Assembly (NCBI RefSeq): GCF_021130785.1
Contig: NC_060213.1
Span: 135,608,001-135,672,000 of the forward strand
Direction of reading: 5' to 3'
DNA length: 64,000 nt
Source: Homalodisca vitripennis
Taxonomy: Eukaryota > Arthropoda > Insecta > Hemiptera > Cicadellidae
In this document: positions 1 through 13,244 of the stretch, piece by piece
How the letters are laid out: every line of letters begins with the position of its first letter
How positions within the stretch are numbered: the first letter of the stretch is position 1
Made by a program: the position numbers and the translations under genes
The notes under the pieces: generated by a model
Told to the model about the DNA's origin: nothing
The model's database searches: none
What the model saw: the letters and a program-made list of their open reading frames with translations, nothing else

Positions 1-755
1 TTAAATTCCAACGTTATAAAATTCTGCCGCTTGAGACTAAAACCAGGTCATACCCTCCAGCAGTTCCTGTCATCATCAAAGCGCCATCATTTGGTTTAGC
101 AATTCACGTGTTATACCCAAGTCTCGTCTCCTGTAATGATTTGATCAATCAGCGAGTCATCTTTTTCGTACGTGTCCAAAAATGTCAATGAAGCTGCCGA
201 TTTTTATAGGTTTCTGTTAAGATTTTCGGTACCCATCTTGCATTAAATTTATGGTAACCTAACTTCTGCATACAAAACTCCCTGAAATTTGAGGAAAACT
301 AAGAGAGAGTTCTGTTATTGTGAATCGGCAGTCCTTTTTAATCTTCTCATTGACTTTAGAGACAATTTCATCGGTTACAATGCTTGGCCGTCCACTGCAT
401 TCGTCATCATGCACATTAGTTCGGCCATTTTTAAACCTAATGCACCACTGACACACTCCACCTTCAGTAATCACATCGTTTCCATAAACTTCACAGAGTT
501 TTCGATAAATTTCAATTGGTTTATTGTGCTTGCCAACAAAAACCGTATTACTGACCGCACTTCACAACTCGCAAAATTTTCAATTGCGTCACACATTTGA
601 AATTGTTATTGTAAAACAACGAGTGATTGTAACCTCTCACTAGCACGGCTGGATAGCCACTGAACAGAGAAGTGCCCTGACATCAAAATGGCCGCAACAG
701 TCCCGCCCCTAGTGGCTACAGAGTTACATGTAATCTACTTTCTGGATAGCCCTTG
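1..755 (-). mobile_element. mariner-type transposon, left end outside window, inactive
   Basis: A mariner element of the type often labelled SETMAR-like. The minus strand encodes an N-terminal helix-turn-helix part with CQWCIRFKNGRTNVHDD and SGRPSIVTDEIVSKVNEKIK (about 259-474), preceded by a frameshifted start region (to about 594). The right terminal repeat, read inward, begins CAAGGGCTATCCAGAAAGTA and ends at 755, followed by a TA at 756-757. The frameshift and the missing left part mean it cannot make a transposase here. Confidence 0.85.
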
Positions 756-3169
756 TAGAAATAAAGTCAATTAAAATTACTTTTATAGTTAAGTTTTAAT
801 TATAAAAAAATTATTTCTGTATACATAATATATATTTATAGCACTTCCATTTATAATTACACTAACCCATGAAAAAAAGAAAATTATTAGGGTTATTTTC
901 TCTTTTAAGCATCTTTAGGAAGAACTGATACTATTTCAAGCCATCTTGGACTACTGCTCAGAATTTTTTTCTATGCAATGCAGTTTATTATTCAAACAAA
1001 CTGTAAGCAGATTTCAAACTGCCCTTTAAGTTCCTAATAATATTTTTACAAGTATTATGATTATGTAAACTGGATTCACTTGCCACGTAATTGTCCCATT
1101 GTAGATAGTATTGTGTATAGAATACAAGTTACTATAAATTCAGGAAAAGAGGGAGTAAAGATTTAACTGTAATATTTGGCAACAGTTCTCATGAGAAGTT
1201 GTGTTTTTAACTACAGTTTAAGGTACGAATGCTTCTTTCTTTAGACAGTACATTAAATGGACAATTTTGTAAATGAATCTAGATTCTTTAAATGATAAAT
1301 TAATACTCAAAATAGAACAAGTATAACTTGGTTTGGTACATCTATGGTTAGTTGTATGTTAAATTTTTTCAAGATTTTAAACCAGGTACACGAGACTGTA
1401 CTCACACATAGTAAGTAATACAATTTTTTTGGGAATCGTGGCATTAAAACAAAACATTATTGCAATAATCCAACAAGTATGGTATTTTTTATATTTTACT
1501 TCTGTCAAAATCGGGCATTTAATATTGTATATTACTAGCTAAGGTGCTATTTATTCTTAAAATTATTGGAAAATTGTTATTACGATTTTCTTTTTAAAAT
1601 ATTTTTAATGCTTCTTGTACATGTAATAAAATTTTCCATAAACAAGACTTTTTGTACAGGTTTGTTACGTAAACCATGTTTTATCAAACACAGCTATAAT
1701 TTAATTATATACAAAAATCTTGATTGGTTTAAATGACTACAGATAAAAATAAGTTATTATAATTATTTTTTCATTTATAATAATATCCAACAAAATTCTT
1801 AAAATTCAATTCCAAAAATAAATCTACAAATATTTCTATAAAATAATTTGGTTCAAATAAACGTATAACTTAGTGAAGCGTTTCCGTTCCTTAGGTTGTA
1901 AAAGCTTTGTGCAGTCTGAAGTGTGTATAATAATAAATATGTATAAAGACAAAACCAAATGCAAAACACGAAGAGTCAAGAAAGTATTGAAATAACAACG
2001 ACAGCCAATGTAAACGGAGATATCTGGTTCATGTCTACCAATGCACTAGGGTCCGCTCTTTTGCGTATCGGGGTGGGTAAGCTAAAGCCACATGCCCACT
2101 TACCTCCCGCCGGTGGTAGTGATGGTTGTGGTGGTAGTAGTGGTTGGTAGTGGCGTGTTTATCTTTCACACAGTCAATTACGGTTCAAATTTTACAAAAT
2201 GAATGGTGACAATATGAATGTTTTAGTTATGAGAATTGTTCAAGTTTAGTGAGTGGTTTAGCAACAGGAGTTATGGTAAATAAATCGCAAACTGTTTATG
2301 GTAATGAGGTTAATTTGTTTTTATTATAATCTTTTTCAAAAAGAATATTTTAATTCATAGCATTTAATAAACCATGTACTACAAATAGCAAATTATCTGT
2401 TTAAAATAACTGTCAAAATATGTCTACTTAAAACTAAAATTTAATTTCACGTAAATCTGCAAACGTAACTTGTGATTGAATGAAATCCTAAAAATATGGG
2501 GTCTTTTGTGTATGTATAATACTAAACAGTACATGACAATTTAATATCAAAAGCTTACTGTGCTTTCTCCAGTATTTTTACATTCAAAAGTACGTATTTT
2601 TATATTACCTGATAATAAAAACTATTATGCATAAACAGTATTATTTCTGATCCCTGAATCAGCCATCGAATGAACAAAACCAAATGTTTACCTCTGTTTA
2701 AAAGTACAAGTATTTTTTGAATATTTTTAAAGGTAGTTTGAATTAATTAAAATAAATTTAAAAAAATCAAATTAATATTTCACGAGTATTTTACGAGTCT
2801 CTTATTCACTACAAAACAAATGTGTTTGTCTACATATAAATGTATTCAGTTGTATAGAGCGATCATAAAGATGAATAACTAGATAAGGTGAAAGTTTAAT
2901 TGTGGGTGGAGAGTGAAAATATAAAATCCTTCACAAAATCAAATGACTGAGAGAAAATATTTTGTCAAAATAGTTTAAATTTTCAGCCTACTGCCAAGAT
3001 TATCTACCTGATTATTTTCCACTAAAAATTCCAATTTTAATTAGTTCATTAGGTTAATAACCATTTCTTTGCAGTAGATTTATTAAAATTAGTAATAGTT
3101 TTACTGCAACTTGAAGTAGAAATATAGCTGAAAAAGTGGAGGGTGGCAAAATTGAGGGTAGAGACTTAC
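756..3169. other. AT-rich CAMTA intron, no gene seen
   Basis: Intron or flanking DNA downstream of CAMTA exon 18. No recognisable coding sequence or repeat. A GC-richer patch at about 2,030-2,155 has a gtaagt-type donor on the minus strand but no convincing exon. Confidence 0.6.
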
Positions 3170-3279
3170 AGAGGGCAAAGTCCATCCTACGGGGCGGAGA
3201 GTGGACAATGTCGCTGTCGTAGGCAGAGTCGGTGCCGGAGTGGGGAGAACTGAGGGGCAAGGACATGCTGCGCTCAAAC
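3170..3279 (-). CDS. CAMTA: CAMTA exon 18: segment before the IQ motifs
   Basis: A 110-nt exon, phase 2 in and phase 1 out, acceptor gatacag and donor gtaagt. It encodes FERSMSLPLSSPHSGTDSAY and DSDIVHSPPRRMDFAL, a strongly conserved CAMTA block. The calmodulin-binding IQ motifs should follow in exons beyond the left edge; I see none between 1 and 3,169. Confidence 0.94.
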
Positions 3280-3338
3280 CTGTATCAACATGTCTCAGGT
3301 TAGTAACGGAGTAAGAGATAAATTAATGATAAATTAAC

Positions 3339-6303
3339 TCTGGAACTGTCCTTATACTAGGATTGTTATCACTCTGGAACTGGAAATGAAATGTGTTATC
3401 ACTCTAGATAGGGCTGTAGTTATCAACTCGGATTGTTATTTACTCTGGAATACTGTAAGTTATTAAATTATAATTGTTATCACTCTGGAACTGTCCAAAA
3501 TTATACTAGGATTGTTATCACTCTAAAATACAAAAGAAAAGTCCTTATATACTGTAGGTTATAATATTGTTATCACTCTGTAGAACGATTGTTATCACTC
3601 TAGAACTGTAGTTATACTAGGATTGTTATCACTCTAGAACTGTAGTTATAACTAGGATTGTTATCACTCTAGAACTGTAGTTATACTAGGATTGTTATCA
3701 CTCTAGAACTGTAGTTATACTCGGATTGTTATCACTCTAGAACTGTCATACTAGGATTGTTATCACTCTGGAACTGTCCTTATACTAGGATTGTTATCAC
3801 TCTGAACTGTACTGTCTATACTAGGATTGTTATCACTCTCTGTCCGATACTGATTGTTATCACTCTGGAACTGTCCTTATACTAGGATTGTTATCACTCT
3901 GGAACTGTCCTTAGTTATACTAGGATTGTTATCACTCTAGAACTGTAGTTATACTCGGATTATTATCATCTGGAACTGTAGCTAATACTAGGATTGTTAT
4001 CACTCTAGAACTGTAGTTATACTCGGATTGTTATCATCTAGAACTGTAGTTATCACTCTAGAACTGTAGTTATACTCGGATTGTTATCATTCTAGAACTG
4101 TAGCTATACTAGGATTGTTATCACTCTGGAACTGTCCTTATACTAGGATTGTTATCACTCTAGAACTGTAGTTATACTCGGATTGTTATCACTCTGGAAC
4201 TGTCCTTATACTAGGATTGTTATCACTCTGGAACTGTCCTTATACTAGGATTGTTATCACTCTGGAACTGTAGTTATACTAGGATTGTTATCACTCTGGA
4301 ACTGTACTTATACTAGGATTGTTATCACTCTGGAACTGTAGTTATACTCGGATTGTTATCACTCTGGAACTGTACTTATACTAGGATTGTTATCACTCTG
4401 GAACTGTCCTTATACTAGGATTGTTATCACTCTGGAACTGTACTTATACTAGGATTGTTATCACTCTGGAACTGTAGTTATACTCGGATTGTTATCACTC
4501 TAGAACTGTAGTTATACTCGGATTGTTATCACTCTGGAACTGTAGTTATACTAGGATTGTTATCACTCTAGAACTGTAGTTATACTCGGATTGTTATCAT
4601 TCTGGAACTGTAGCTATACTAGGATTGTTATCACTCTAGAACTGTAGTTATACTCGGATTGTTATCACTCTAGAACTGTAGTTATACTCGGATTGTTATC
4701 ACTCTGGAACTGTACTTATACTAGGATTGTTATCACTCTAGAACTGTACTGTCCTTATACTCGGATTGTTATCACTCTAGAACTGTAGTTATACTCGGAT
4801 TGTTATCACTCTGGAACTGTAGTTATACTCGGATTGTTATCACTACTATTGTTATCACTCTGACTGTGATTGTTATCACTCTGGAACTGTAGTTATAACT
4901 CAGATTGTTATCACTCTAGAACTGTAGTATCACTAGAACTGTAGTTATACTAGGATTGTTATCACTGGTCTTATATACTCGGATTGTTATCACTCTGGAA
5001 CTGTATTATACTCGATTGTTATCACTCTAGAACTGTAGTTATACTCGGATTGTTATCACTCTGGAACTGTCCTTATACTAGGATTGTTATCACTCTGGAA
5101 CTGTCCTTATACTAGGATTGTTATCACTCTAGAACTGTAGTTATACTAGGATTGTTATCACTCTGGAACTGTACTTATACTAGGATTGTTATCACTCTGG
5201 AACTGTCCTTATACTCGGATTGTTATCACTCTGGAACTGTACTTATACTAGGATTGTTATCACTCTGGAACTGTAGCTATACTAGGATTGTTATCACTCT
5301 GGAACTGTAGTTATACTAGGATTGTTATCACTCTGGAACTGTAGTTATACTCGGATTGTTATCACTCTAGAACTGTAGTTATACTCGGATTGTTATCACT
5401 CTGGAACTGTAGTTATACTAGGATTGTTATCACTCTGGAACTGTCCTTATACTAGGATTGTTATCACTCTGGAACTGTCCTTATACTAGGATTGTTATCA
5501 CTCTAGAACTGTAGTTATACTAGGATTGTTATCACTCTGGAACTGTCCTTATACTAGGATTGTTATCACTCTGGAACTGTACTTATACTAGGATTGTTAT
5601 CACTCTGGAACTGTCCTTATACTAGGATTGTTATCACTCTGGAACTGTCCTTATACTAGGATTGTTATCACTCTAGAACTGTAGTTATACTCGGATTGTT
5701 ATCACTCTAGAACTGTAGTTATACTAGGTTTATTATCACTCTGGAACTATACTTATACTAGGATTGCTATCTCTCTGGAACTGTCCTTATACTCGGATTG
5801 TTATCACACTGGAACTGTAGTTATACTTGTATTGTTATCACTCTAGAACTGTAGTTATACTCGGATTGTTATCACTCTGGAACTGTACTTTATACTAGGT
5901 TTGTTATCACTTTGGAACTGTAGTTATACTTAGATTGTTATCACTCTGGAACTGTACTTATACTCGGATCGTTATCACTCTGGAACTGTAGTTATACTCG
6001 GATTGTTATCACTCTGGAACTGTACTTATACTAGGATTGTTATCACTCTAGAACTGTAGTCCTTGTTATCACTCTGGAACTAGGATTGTTATCACTCTGG
6101 AACTGTACTTATACTAGGATTGTTATCACTCTGGAACTGTCCTTGTACTAGGATTGTTATCACTCTGGAACTGTAGTTATAATCGGATTGTTGTCACACT
6201 GGAACTGTGCTTATACTAGGATTGTTATCACTCTGATACTGTCCTTATACTAAGATTGTTATCACTCTGGAACTTTACTTATACTTGTATTGTTATCAAC
6301 TCA
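3339..6303. repeat. 34-bp minisatellite, about 3 kb, in CAMTA intron
   Basis: About 85 tandem copies of a 34-bp unit such as ggattgttatcactctggaa followed by ctgtccttatacta. Two main variant types differ at the same places (ctggaac with ccttatactagg; ctagaac with agttatactcgg). The left end (3,340-3,850) is decayed, with partial units; the middle is the most uniform. It lies in the 3.2-kb intron between CAMTA exons 17 and 18. Confidence 0.95.
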
Positions 6304-6528
6304 AATACGAGTTGAAGTGATGTACATGGTTATGCAAACGGTGAGTGGAGATGATGAACCCAGCCGGACTCTACCTGTGGCTCAGCTAGCTTAGAGGACG
6401 ACTGGCTACCTGAGATTTCATTTGAGCTGAGCGAGGGTACAGTAAGGTACACTACACCTAGTGGCCTATCAATGCAAAGGGTTAACTTTCTAAAATCACT
6501 ATTAGTAACACTGTAGAAGAGAGCTCAC

Positions 6529-6727
6529 CTAGATAGTTTAGTAGAGTCCCGGTGACTCCTGTGTTTGGTGGGCCGCGGGTGTGCAGGACTCTGACGTCCT
6601 GACTTGAGGGTTGGCTCTGAACCTGACAACATGTTGTCTCTTGTCGTTGTTGTCGTCTGTGTACCATGGGACTTGTTGTTGGCACTCTGGTTGTTGTTGT
6701 TGTTAGTATTGTTACTGTTGTTGTTCA
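6529..6727 (-). CDS. CAMTA: CAMTA exon 17: Asn/Thr-rich segment
   Basis: A 199-nt exon, phase 1 in and phase 2 out, acceptor gttttag and donor gtgagc. It encodes Asn-rich and Thr-rich tracts and then a basic stretch including HPRPTKHRSHRDSTKLSR. Low complexity makes homology weak, but phase and splice sites fit. Confidence 0.82.
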
Positions 6728-7867
6728 CTAAAACAGATGGAAATTAATCAATATTTTAGTTTGATGTCCATTTGAGTTACAGGAGCTCAAGAAGCTGAGT
6801 CATTATGGAAAATGCTCAGGGAGAAATAAAATATATATAGCTATCTGGTTGAGGTATAAAAAGTTCCTGTAATAAGTTCAAAGCCTATTTATTTTTTTCT
6901 CTTGTCTGTGATTCAGGGTATACCAGGTGATTCCAATAAAAGTGAGAATTTTTCAGGGTTGATAGACGATGTGAATACAAACATTTTTGTCCAGTACACA
7001 TGGAGTCGCAAATGTTTTGTTTTCAAAAAAATTGAGAATTTGTGAAAAGCCTCCTCGTAGGCAACACATAGTGTTCTCTTTGAGATACAGCCAGAAAAAC
7101 GCAAAGCTACAGAAACTAAATGTGTTTTTCTTGTTAATTATAAATAAAAGAACCACTTCCTGCAACAAAGAATGTAAAAAAAGTATTATTAAGCAGGAAA
7201 AGTGGGAGAAAAACCCAAATCCTTTCAAAATACAAGTAAAACAGTCAATGTTATGAAGGGATAAGCTTAGTATTGACACAAACGGAAGAAATTTTGAAAA
7301 TAATTTTTTTACATTCTTGTTCACATTATGTGGTTCTTTTATGCAGTTCTTTTGTCAATTTTTGTGGAAGCGAAACATTTGTGGCCCCATAATGTAGTGG
7401 ACAAAAAACTGTTTGTACTCACATCCTCTAGAAAAATGTGCACTTTTATTGGAATCATCTGGTATATTACAGTTATAAACTTTTCTACATGTCACAATAC
7501 TATAGTAACAACATTAGTTCTCAGTATTATATTATGAAAATTGCTGTAATTCCTCACATGAGACCACATGGCTAATGCCACATGCACACTTGATTAGTTA
7601 CCCAATAGCGTTCTCATCAAAGTGTTAATTAGTATGCCTTGATGGGTTAAGACATATTTATTTTAACGCTTATTACCAAAATACACCGCATAAATAATAC
7701 TGTATATATACTGTACTGTACATTCTGTAAATACTGTACAGAAATTAACATATTTTTGGCTTGATGAGAAAGGCAATTTGTTTCTTATAAAAAAAATTAT
7801 TTGGATTTTTTGTACTTTACATTGACTATTAAATAAAAAAATACGAATTTTTGTCATTGTAAGTCAC

Positions 7868-7971
7868 CTGTGTTTGGGCTGGGAGTGGAGCTCGACACAG
7901 CAGGCACTGAGTTGTTGGTAGATGGAATGTTTACATATAAGCTGAGCAATTTGTACTTCTGTGCTTCATTC
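7868..7971 (-). CDS. CAMTA: CAMTA exon 16: Ser-rich segment
   Basis: A 104-nt exon, phase 2 in and phase 1 out, acceptor ttacag and donor gtgact. It encodes NEAQKYKLLSLYVNIPSTNN and a Ser/Pro-rich tail. Assigned from its open frame, splice sites and exact phase fit with both neighbours. Confidence 0.82.
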
Positions 7972-8013
7972 CTGTAACAGAACACATTGTCAGAAATAAT
8001 AACCAATAAGGAT

Positions 8014-8362
8014 GCTGCACATTACTTGGCCCCACCTCAATTAATTGTACTGCTTATTACTTGGCCCCACCTTAACTGTACTGCTTATTACTTGGCCCAC
8101 CTTAATTGTGCTGCTAATTACTTGGCCCCACCTTAACTGTGCTGCTTATTACTTGGCCCCACCTTAATTGTGCTGCTTATTACTTGGCCCACCTTAATTG
8201 TACTGCTTATTACTTGGCCCCACCTTAACTGTACTGCTTATTAATTGGCCCCACCTTAATTGTACTGCTTATTACTTGGCCCCACCTTAATTGTACTGCT
8301 TATTACTTGGACCCACCTTAATTGTACTGCTTATTACTTGGCCCCACCTTAACTGTACTGCA
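8014..8362. repeat. 31-bp minisatellite
   Basis: About 11 copies of a 31-bp unit built around acttggccccaccttaattg then tactgcttatt, with small deletions (one c lost in ggcccc) and a/c changes. It lies in the intron upstream of CAMTA exon 16. Confidence 0.92.
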
Positions 8363-8876
8363 CATTAACCACTTACTAGACCGATATGAATAGTTTGTGA
8401 TCCATCTAAATGTGCTAACTCACAATAATACGACAATAAGTATATTTTCAGAACATTGATTCTTTGTAGAGTTTAGCTCTATAACAGATCTACCGCAAAA
8501 CTTATTGCAATTTAACATTAATACATGCTTGAGCTGTTAAAGATAAGATGCCGTTTTACAAAGTAATTAGTACAGTGTTTGGTACGAGTACACACACAGC
8601 AATACGACGTCCTACGATACGAAGTGAAACTATATAAAAAAGTTAACGTATGGAATAAAATACACAGATCGTGTCATGCCACTATATTCATACTCTCACG
8701 TAGGATTACAAAAACTGTGTTTCATTACAAAGTAAAGTTGTTATTGTAAAGATAGCTGTGAAAGTTTTATTGGATTTTTTGTAAAGTAAAAGTATTTTTC
8801 AAACTGCTTTAATAAAAACATGACCCAAGTAATAAACTAATATATTAGTAGTGTTAACATGTATGCCTGTGGTTAC

Positions 8877-8973
8877 CTCGGCACTGCGCCCGGTCGGAGG
8901 AAGATCCCTTCGTCTTTGGCAGTGGAAACTCCGAGATCTGTCTCATCTCGGATGCTGTCTTCCGTTATCGATT
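8877..8973 (-). CDS. CAMTA: CAMTA exon 15: post-ankyrin segment
   Basis: A 97-nt exon, phase 1 in and phase 2 out, acceptor ttttgtag and donor gtaacc. It encodes ESITEDSIRDETDLGVSTAK and then DEGIFLRPGAVPR, a segment that follows the ankyrin repeats in CAMTAs. Confidence 0.9.
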
Positions 8974-9756
8974 CTACAAAAAGTTGCCTGGGTTATTGAG
9001 TAGTGAGAACGTTAACTGACCAACACAAACAGGATAGGGAGAGAGTATGTACACTGATTTACAACAAAACGTCATTCACTTTTAAGGCCATCAACACTGT
9101 AAATTTAAATTTAAATTTCTCTTGGGGATATAATACAGAGTGCGGGGCATAACAGCTTTAATTCATATTTTAAAATTTGATTTCAACTTCAAATAAATCA
9201 TAAACTGGACATTAGCCTAACTAAAAAATTATTCACAAGAATTTGTAGAAGCCTAAATAAGTGGACATTAACTATTTAAAAAGGTGGATTCTAAACACTA
9301 AAATGTATTTAATATTGTAAATAGCAAATTTGTATTATTAAAAAAAAAAAACAAATTTAAATTGTAACTATTCAGTACTTTGTTTGTCTACTATACATAG
9401 CACAATAACCCTCTCCAGACGTAGCCTGAATGTAACACCAAGTTTTATGTTAAATGTTTATTAATGAAGTTAAAAAGTCATACCTGGCAAGAAATCTTGA
9501 AAAGGCAGTGGCATTAAATAGAATAAAAATCATCTGTAATATTTTTATAAAAAATATTGTAATAAATTTCACTAATAAATAATACAAATTAAAGGTAAAA
9601 ATAATTGGTATACCAATTGTTATTTTTTTGGATAATACTCGGAGTTCTTAAAATAATTGGAGTTCAAAGGGTAGTAAAATTTAATTAAAATAAAAAAATA
9701 TTAAAAGAAAACTCTCTTCACGTGGCTCTGTGATGTCAACTGTTGGTGATAGATAC

Positions 9757-9943
9757 CTGGTTGTGATATGTTGGCCTTGTCACGATGCACTGCTCGTAAC
9801 TGTTCCACCAGCCCGTGGTGTCTGTTGGCTCGGGCCAGGTCCAGGGGAGACTGTCGCTGGCTGTTGGTGACGGACAGAGCTGTGCTGTTCCACTGGTAGA
9901 GCAACAGTGCCGTCTGTGTGTGTCCCCTCAGGCACGCCCACAT
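9757..9943 (-). CDS. CAMTA: CAMTA exon 14: ankyrin repeats
   Basis: A 187-nt exon, phase 0 in and phase 1 out, acceptor ttgtgtag and donor gtatct. It encodes MWACLRGHTQTALLLYQWNS, then SQRQSPLDLARANRHHGLVE, completing the ankyrin region. The ATG at its 5' end is an internal codon, not a start: the previous exon ends in frame with GNTPL. Confidence 0.95.
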
Positions 9944-10967
9944 CTACACAACAATAACCAATTCTTTATCGAAACAACAACCAACAATTTTAATTTTGAA
10001 TTTAGAAATTCTTATTTGTAAACAAGGGGTGAAATTTATCGATGACCTGTCCACCAGATGTAGTATGAATATCTGTTATAAATTTAAGGCATATTTGTCC
10101 AATATCAAGTTGTTTTCAACAAAAGCAATTGATATTTAACTGTGCTTTTTGTTTTTTTAAATCTTGAAGAGCAAGAGCTGACTGAGGAAATCATTACTAC
10201 TTTTGAACCTGAAAAGGATTTGATCCGTGTGGATTTCAAATTAACCCCTTGACTGCCACATCAATGTGATCACGGTAATTTATTAATAATTATTATATTT
10301 TATTAATAAAGTAACTGAACTTAAATTTTTTCTCCCGTTTAAAATCTTGTTATCAGAAAAAAGAAGAAGTACCATTGCGTGCAAAAGGTAAACATGTTGT
10401 GTCCATCCGTTCAGCGGCCTAAAGGCTGAAAGGCACACATGCTGTTTCCTCTATTCTGCGTTTAGCATTAACGATTGTATTTCTTGACATTTTCGCTAGA
10501 ATGCATTTGGATCCACTTCTCAGCTAGGTTTGATATTTGCTGTTTTCACACTAATATAATAATAAACATCTGGTAGAATGAGCTCAGATGTTCTGTTAGA
10601 TTAGACAGGTTGGTTGTGTGTTTTGTTCATTTGAGAACTTTAAATAAACGTGAGTAAAATATGTTTGTTTCCTATTAGTTCAGATTTATTTAGCTACTAA
10701 GAGATGTACAAACAATGTATAATAAATACTCTATATATATATATATATATATATAGAGTTTCAGCCCTTTTACTAAAAGAACTTTTTTAAATACAGATAT
10801 AATCCAATTTAGTTCAAATTCAATTTAATACTGATGGTAAAGTTAGATCAAGTACTAACATGCCCGCTGCCCGCAATTTGTTAATACTGTAACTAACACT
10901 GTTACTAGACCCTTATGTTGATATAACCAAGTTCCTTAGTACTAAGGTAAGAGACCATCACACTCAC
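9944..10967. other. CAMTA intron with short AT microsatellite
   Basis: No coding sequence recognised. It holds an (AT)n tract at about 10,729-10,755 flanked by ctct and agag, making a short perfect palindrome. Confidence 0.6.
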
Positions 10968-11070
10968 AAGAGGGGTGTTGCCGTCATCGTCTTGACTGAG
11001 GGCGTCCACTTCGGTTTCCAGCAGGAGTGAGGAGTTCTCGGCACGCCAGTGCAGCATGGCACAGACCAGC
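10968..11070 (-). CDS. CAMTA: CAMTA exon 13: ankyrin repeat
   Basis: A 103-nt exon, phase 2 in and phase 0 out, acceptor gtgctgtag and donor gtgagt. It encodes LVCAMLHWRAENSSLLLETE and VDALSQDDDGNTPL. The ankyrin signature DGNTPL continues as MWACLRGH in exon 14. Confidence 0.95.
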
Positions 11071-11339
11071 CTACAGCACACAGTGGAACAAGTAAGAGAA
11101 TCTGGACGTTATTATAAATTTCATTAGTTCATAAAAACAAACACCTCATTTACTAACCTATTCCCATAACTCAGCTTTGGCGGACCCCGTCATGCCCCGC
11201 CACCCCACCCCTGTCACACCGCTTCTTCCTCCACTCACCGTTGTCCCATTGACAACATCTTATTACCTTGTTAATGATAATTAATACAGAAATGCACTGT
11301 TCAGGGTTTGAAAGTGATTGTAATGATTTTGAAGTAATA

Positions 11340-11575
11340 GTCACAGTCTCTTCGAAATCGTAATGAACAATATTACAAATTTAGCCTATAATAGTGTTAC
11401 AGTTATTAGATTGAGCTACGTCTGATGTAGATGGGAAACTAAGTATCAGAGACCCATGTTCATATGGTGAAATATGTTTGTCGACCTGAGCAATAATGTG
11501 GTATAGCTTTGTCCAGAGAGTTACGGGACACCCTGTATAATGGTTTCTTGGGCTAATATACAATTTCATCCGCTT
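11340..11575. repeat. possible transposon end or old repeat
   Basis: The stretch ending near 11,541 reads, on the minus strand, tacagggtgtcccgtaactc. This resembles terminal sequences of interspersed insect elements. Only one end is visible and no second terminus was found, so this is tentative. Confidence 0.25.
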
Positions 11576-11685
11576 AATACCTTAAATATGACATACATTA
11601 AAGTTTGCCTAAATTTCTCCTAGCAAATTTATTTTCCCCACATTCCAGACTTGACAAGCAACAAGTAGATACTGCTGGTACTGAC

Positions 11686-11861
11686 TTGGTGTAGCCGAGA
11701 GACGCCGCGAGGTGTAGCAGAGTCATGCTGCGGTGTGTCGAGCACCATGTGACCCTCGTGTCTTCCACGTCGTTACGCCACGCTCGGCGACTGAGGCCCT
11801 GACACTTGTAGACCAGCCTCTCCTCCAGGTTCTTCTGTTTAAACAGCTGATTGCCTTCCAC
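11686..11861 (-). CDS. CAMTA: CAMTA exon 12: start of ankyrin repeats
   Basis: A 176-nt exon, phase 0 in and phase 2 out, acceptor gttaag and donor gtcagt. It encodes VEGNQLFKQKNLEERLVYKC, then a stretch ending MTLLHLAASLGYTK, the first ankyrin repeat (LLHLAA signature). The donor was chosen because it gives the conserved GYTKLVCAML junction with exon 13. Confidence 0.93.
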
Positions 11862-13020
11862 CTTAACAAGCACAACACAAATTGTTACTTACCTTAGTGT
11901 AACTGATCACATTGCTTAAAATTTAACACTTTAATTCAATCTATTAATAGTATATACCTTATCTTGTAATGGTATTTTATTTTCTAGAGAGCTATTGTTT
12001 ACTGTTGACCTAAAAACATAGACTGGAAGTCCAATAACCTGAAGAATAACTAATATCTGCCTTTAGAGTGTTGCTACAATAATGACTAATACACCATACC
12101 AGATTTTCCTATTTTGGTACCAGTGCGAGTAGGATAGTGAGGGTTAAACTGTTGTCATACACTATTATAATATATTCACTTTTTAACTATATTGTTTCTT
12201 TGACGATTACTTTACACATACTTAATCTTTACTAGAACATTATAATCTTTTAAGGAGTATAGACTTTTACAGATTACAATTCGGGTGTTATTGTGATTTA
12301 AATAGTTTTTTGCAACTCTTAAAAGCTATTATTGTGATCATGGTTGAATAATAAATGCCTCATGGAACATAAAAAATGTAAATTAAGTGGTTTTTTTATA
12401 CTAAAGACAAAACAGATGTTTTAGGTCTGGTACATTTATACAAAAAATCACTGATTCCATCAACTTCTACTCAAGCCAACCACCATTAATTTAACATGGT
12501 TCTCCCACCGACTTTATGACAGACAAGTGACTCATAAGTGTACACCAGACCGCAAAAATCTCTAATGTCAGACACGGAAATCGATCCCGTGATTCCAAGG
12601 TTAACGCTTGTCCAAGATCCTCTTAGACCACACAGGCATTCTGACGATGTCTTGAATGTTCAGATAGCTTACTTAGGATACCTGTGGCTTTGCACACTAT
12701 ATTGAGTGTATTTCGATTCATCATCGTTACTCTTGTGATCAAATCATGTAATGACATTCCAGAACGTCAACACTGTGGTTGAGTACCAGAAATTACATTA
12801 CTACTAACCAATATTTTTCTTCTTAAGGTTTTTCAACTACTGCATCTACTCTGAATTTCAACTATTCTAAGTATGATTTTTAATAAAGAAGTACTCATGA
12901 TCTACTATAAAAAGAACACACAGGTCATTTTGATTCAACTAAAACAATGAATACCTAGACAAAGCATTTTGGTAAAATTTAAAAGTACGCAAAAATTAGA
13001 CAGTCTTCAGAGTCGCTTAC
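11862..13020. other. CAMTA intron with possible tRNA-like repeat
   Basis: No coding sequence. At about 12,545-12,645 the minus strand has tggtctaagaggatc followed about 25 nt later by gggatcgatttcc, loosely like the A and B boxes of a tRNA-derived SINE. The spacing and flanks do not prove it. Confidence 0.3.
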
Positions 13021-13244
13021 AAAGTCATGTCCAGTGTCCGGCTCCTGTTTGATCTCCAGCCTTTCGTCCATGGCCTCCAGCCGCTGGAGAAGGGTGAACT
13101 TGAGCAAGTTATCATTGGGGTTGGTGACTGTGTCCTTCACACCCTGCTGCTCCCTCGGTGGTGTCTTGTACTCAAACATGGCAGAGTTAGAGATGACGAA
13201 GCCCTGACACGCAACCTGCAGTGTGGCCAGGCCTACCTCGTGTG
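13021..13244 (-). CDS. CAMTA: CAMTA exon 11: end of TIG domain and linker
   Basis: A 224-nt exon, phase 1 in and phase 0 out, acceptor ctccgcag and donor gtaagc. It encodes AHEVGLATLQVACQGFVISN and SAMFEYKTPP, the last strands of the TIG domain, then a linker with LLKFTLLQRLEAMDERLEIK. An alternative read-through past the donor gives SDSEDC and a stop soon after. The phase match to exon 12 supports the donor at 13,020. Confidence 0.94.

Noticed and set aside
2092..2155. Possible extra CAMTA exon on the minus strand with a gtaagt donor
   Set aside because: The encoded His/Thr-rich string is simple-sequence, the acceptor is weak and it does not give the conserved residues expected after MDFAL.
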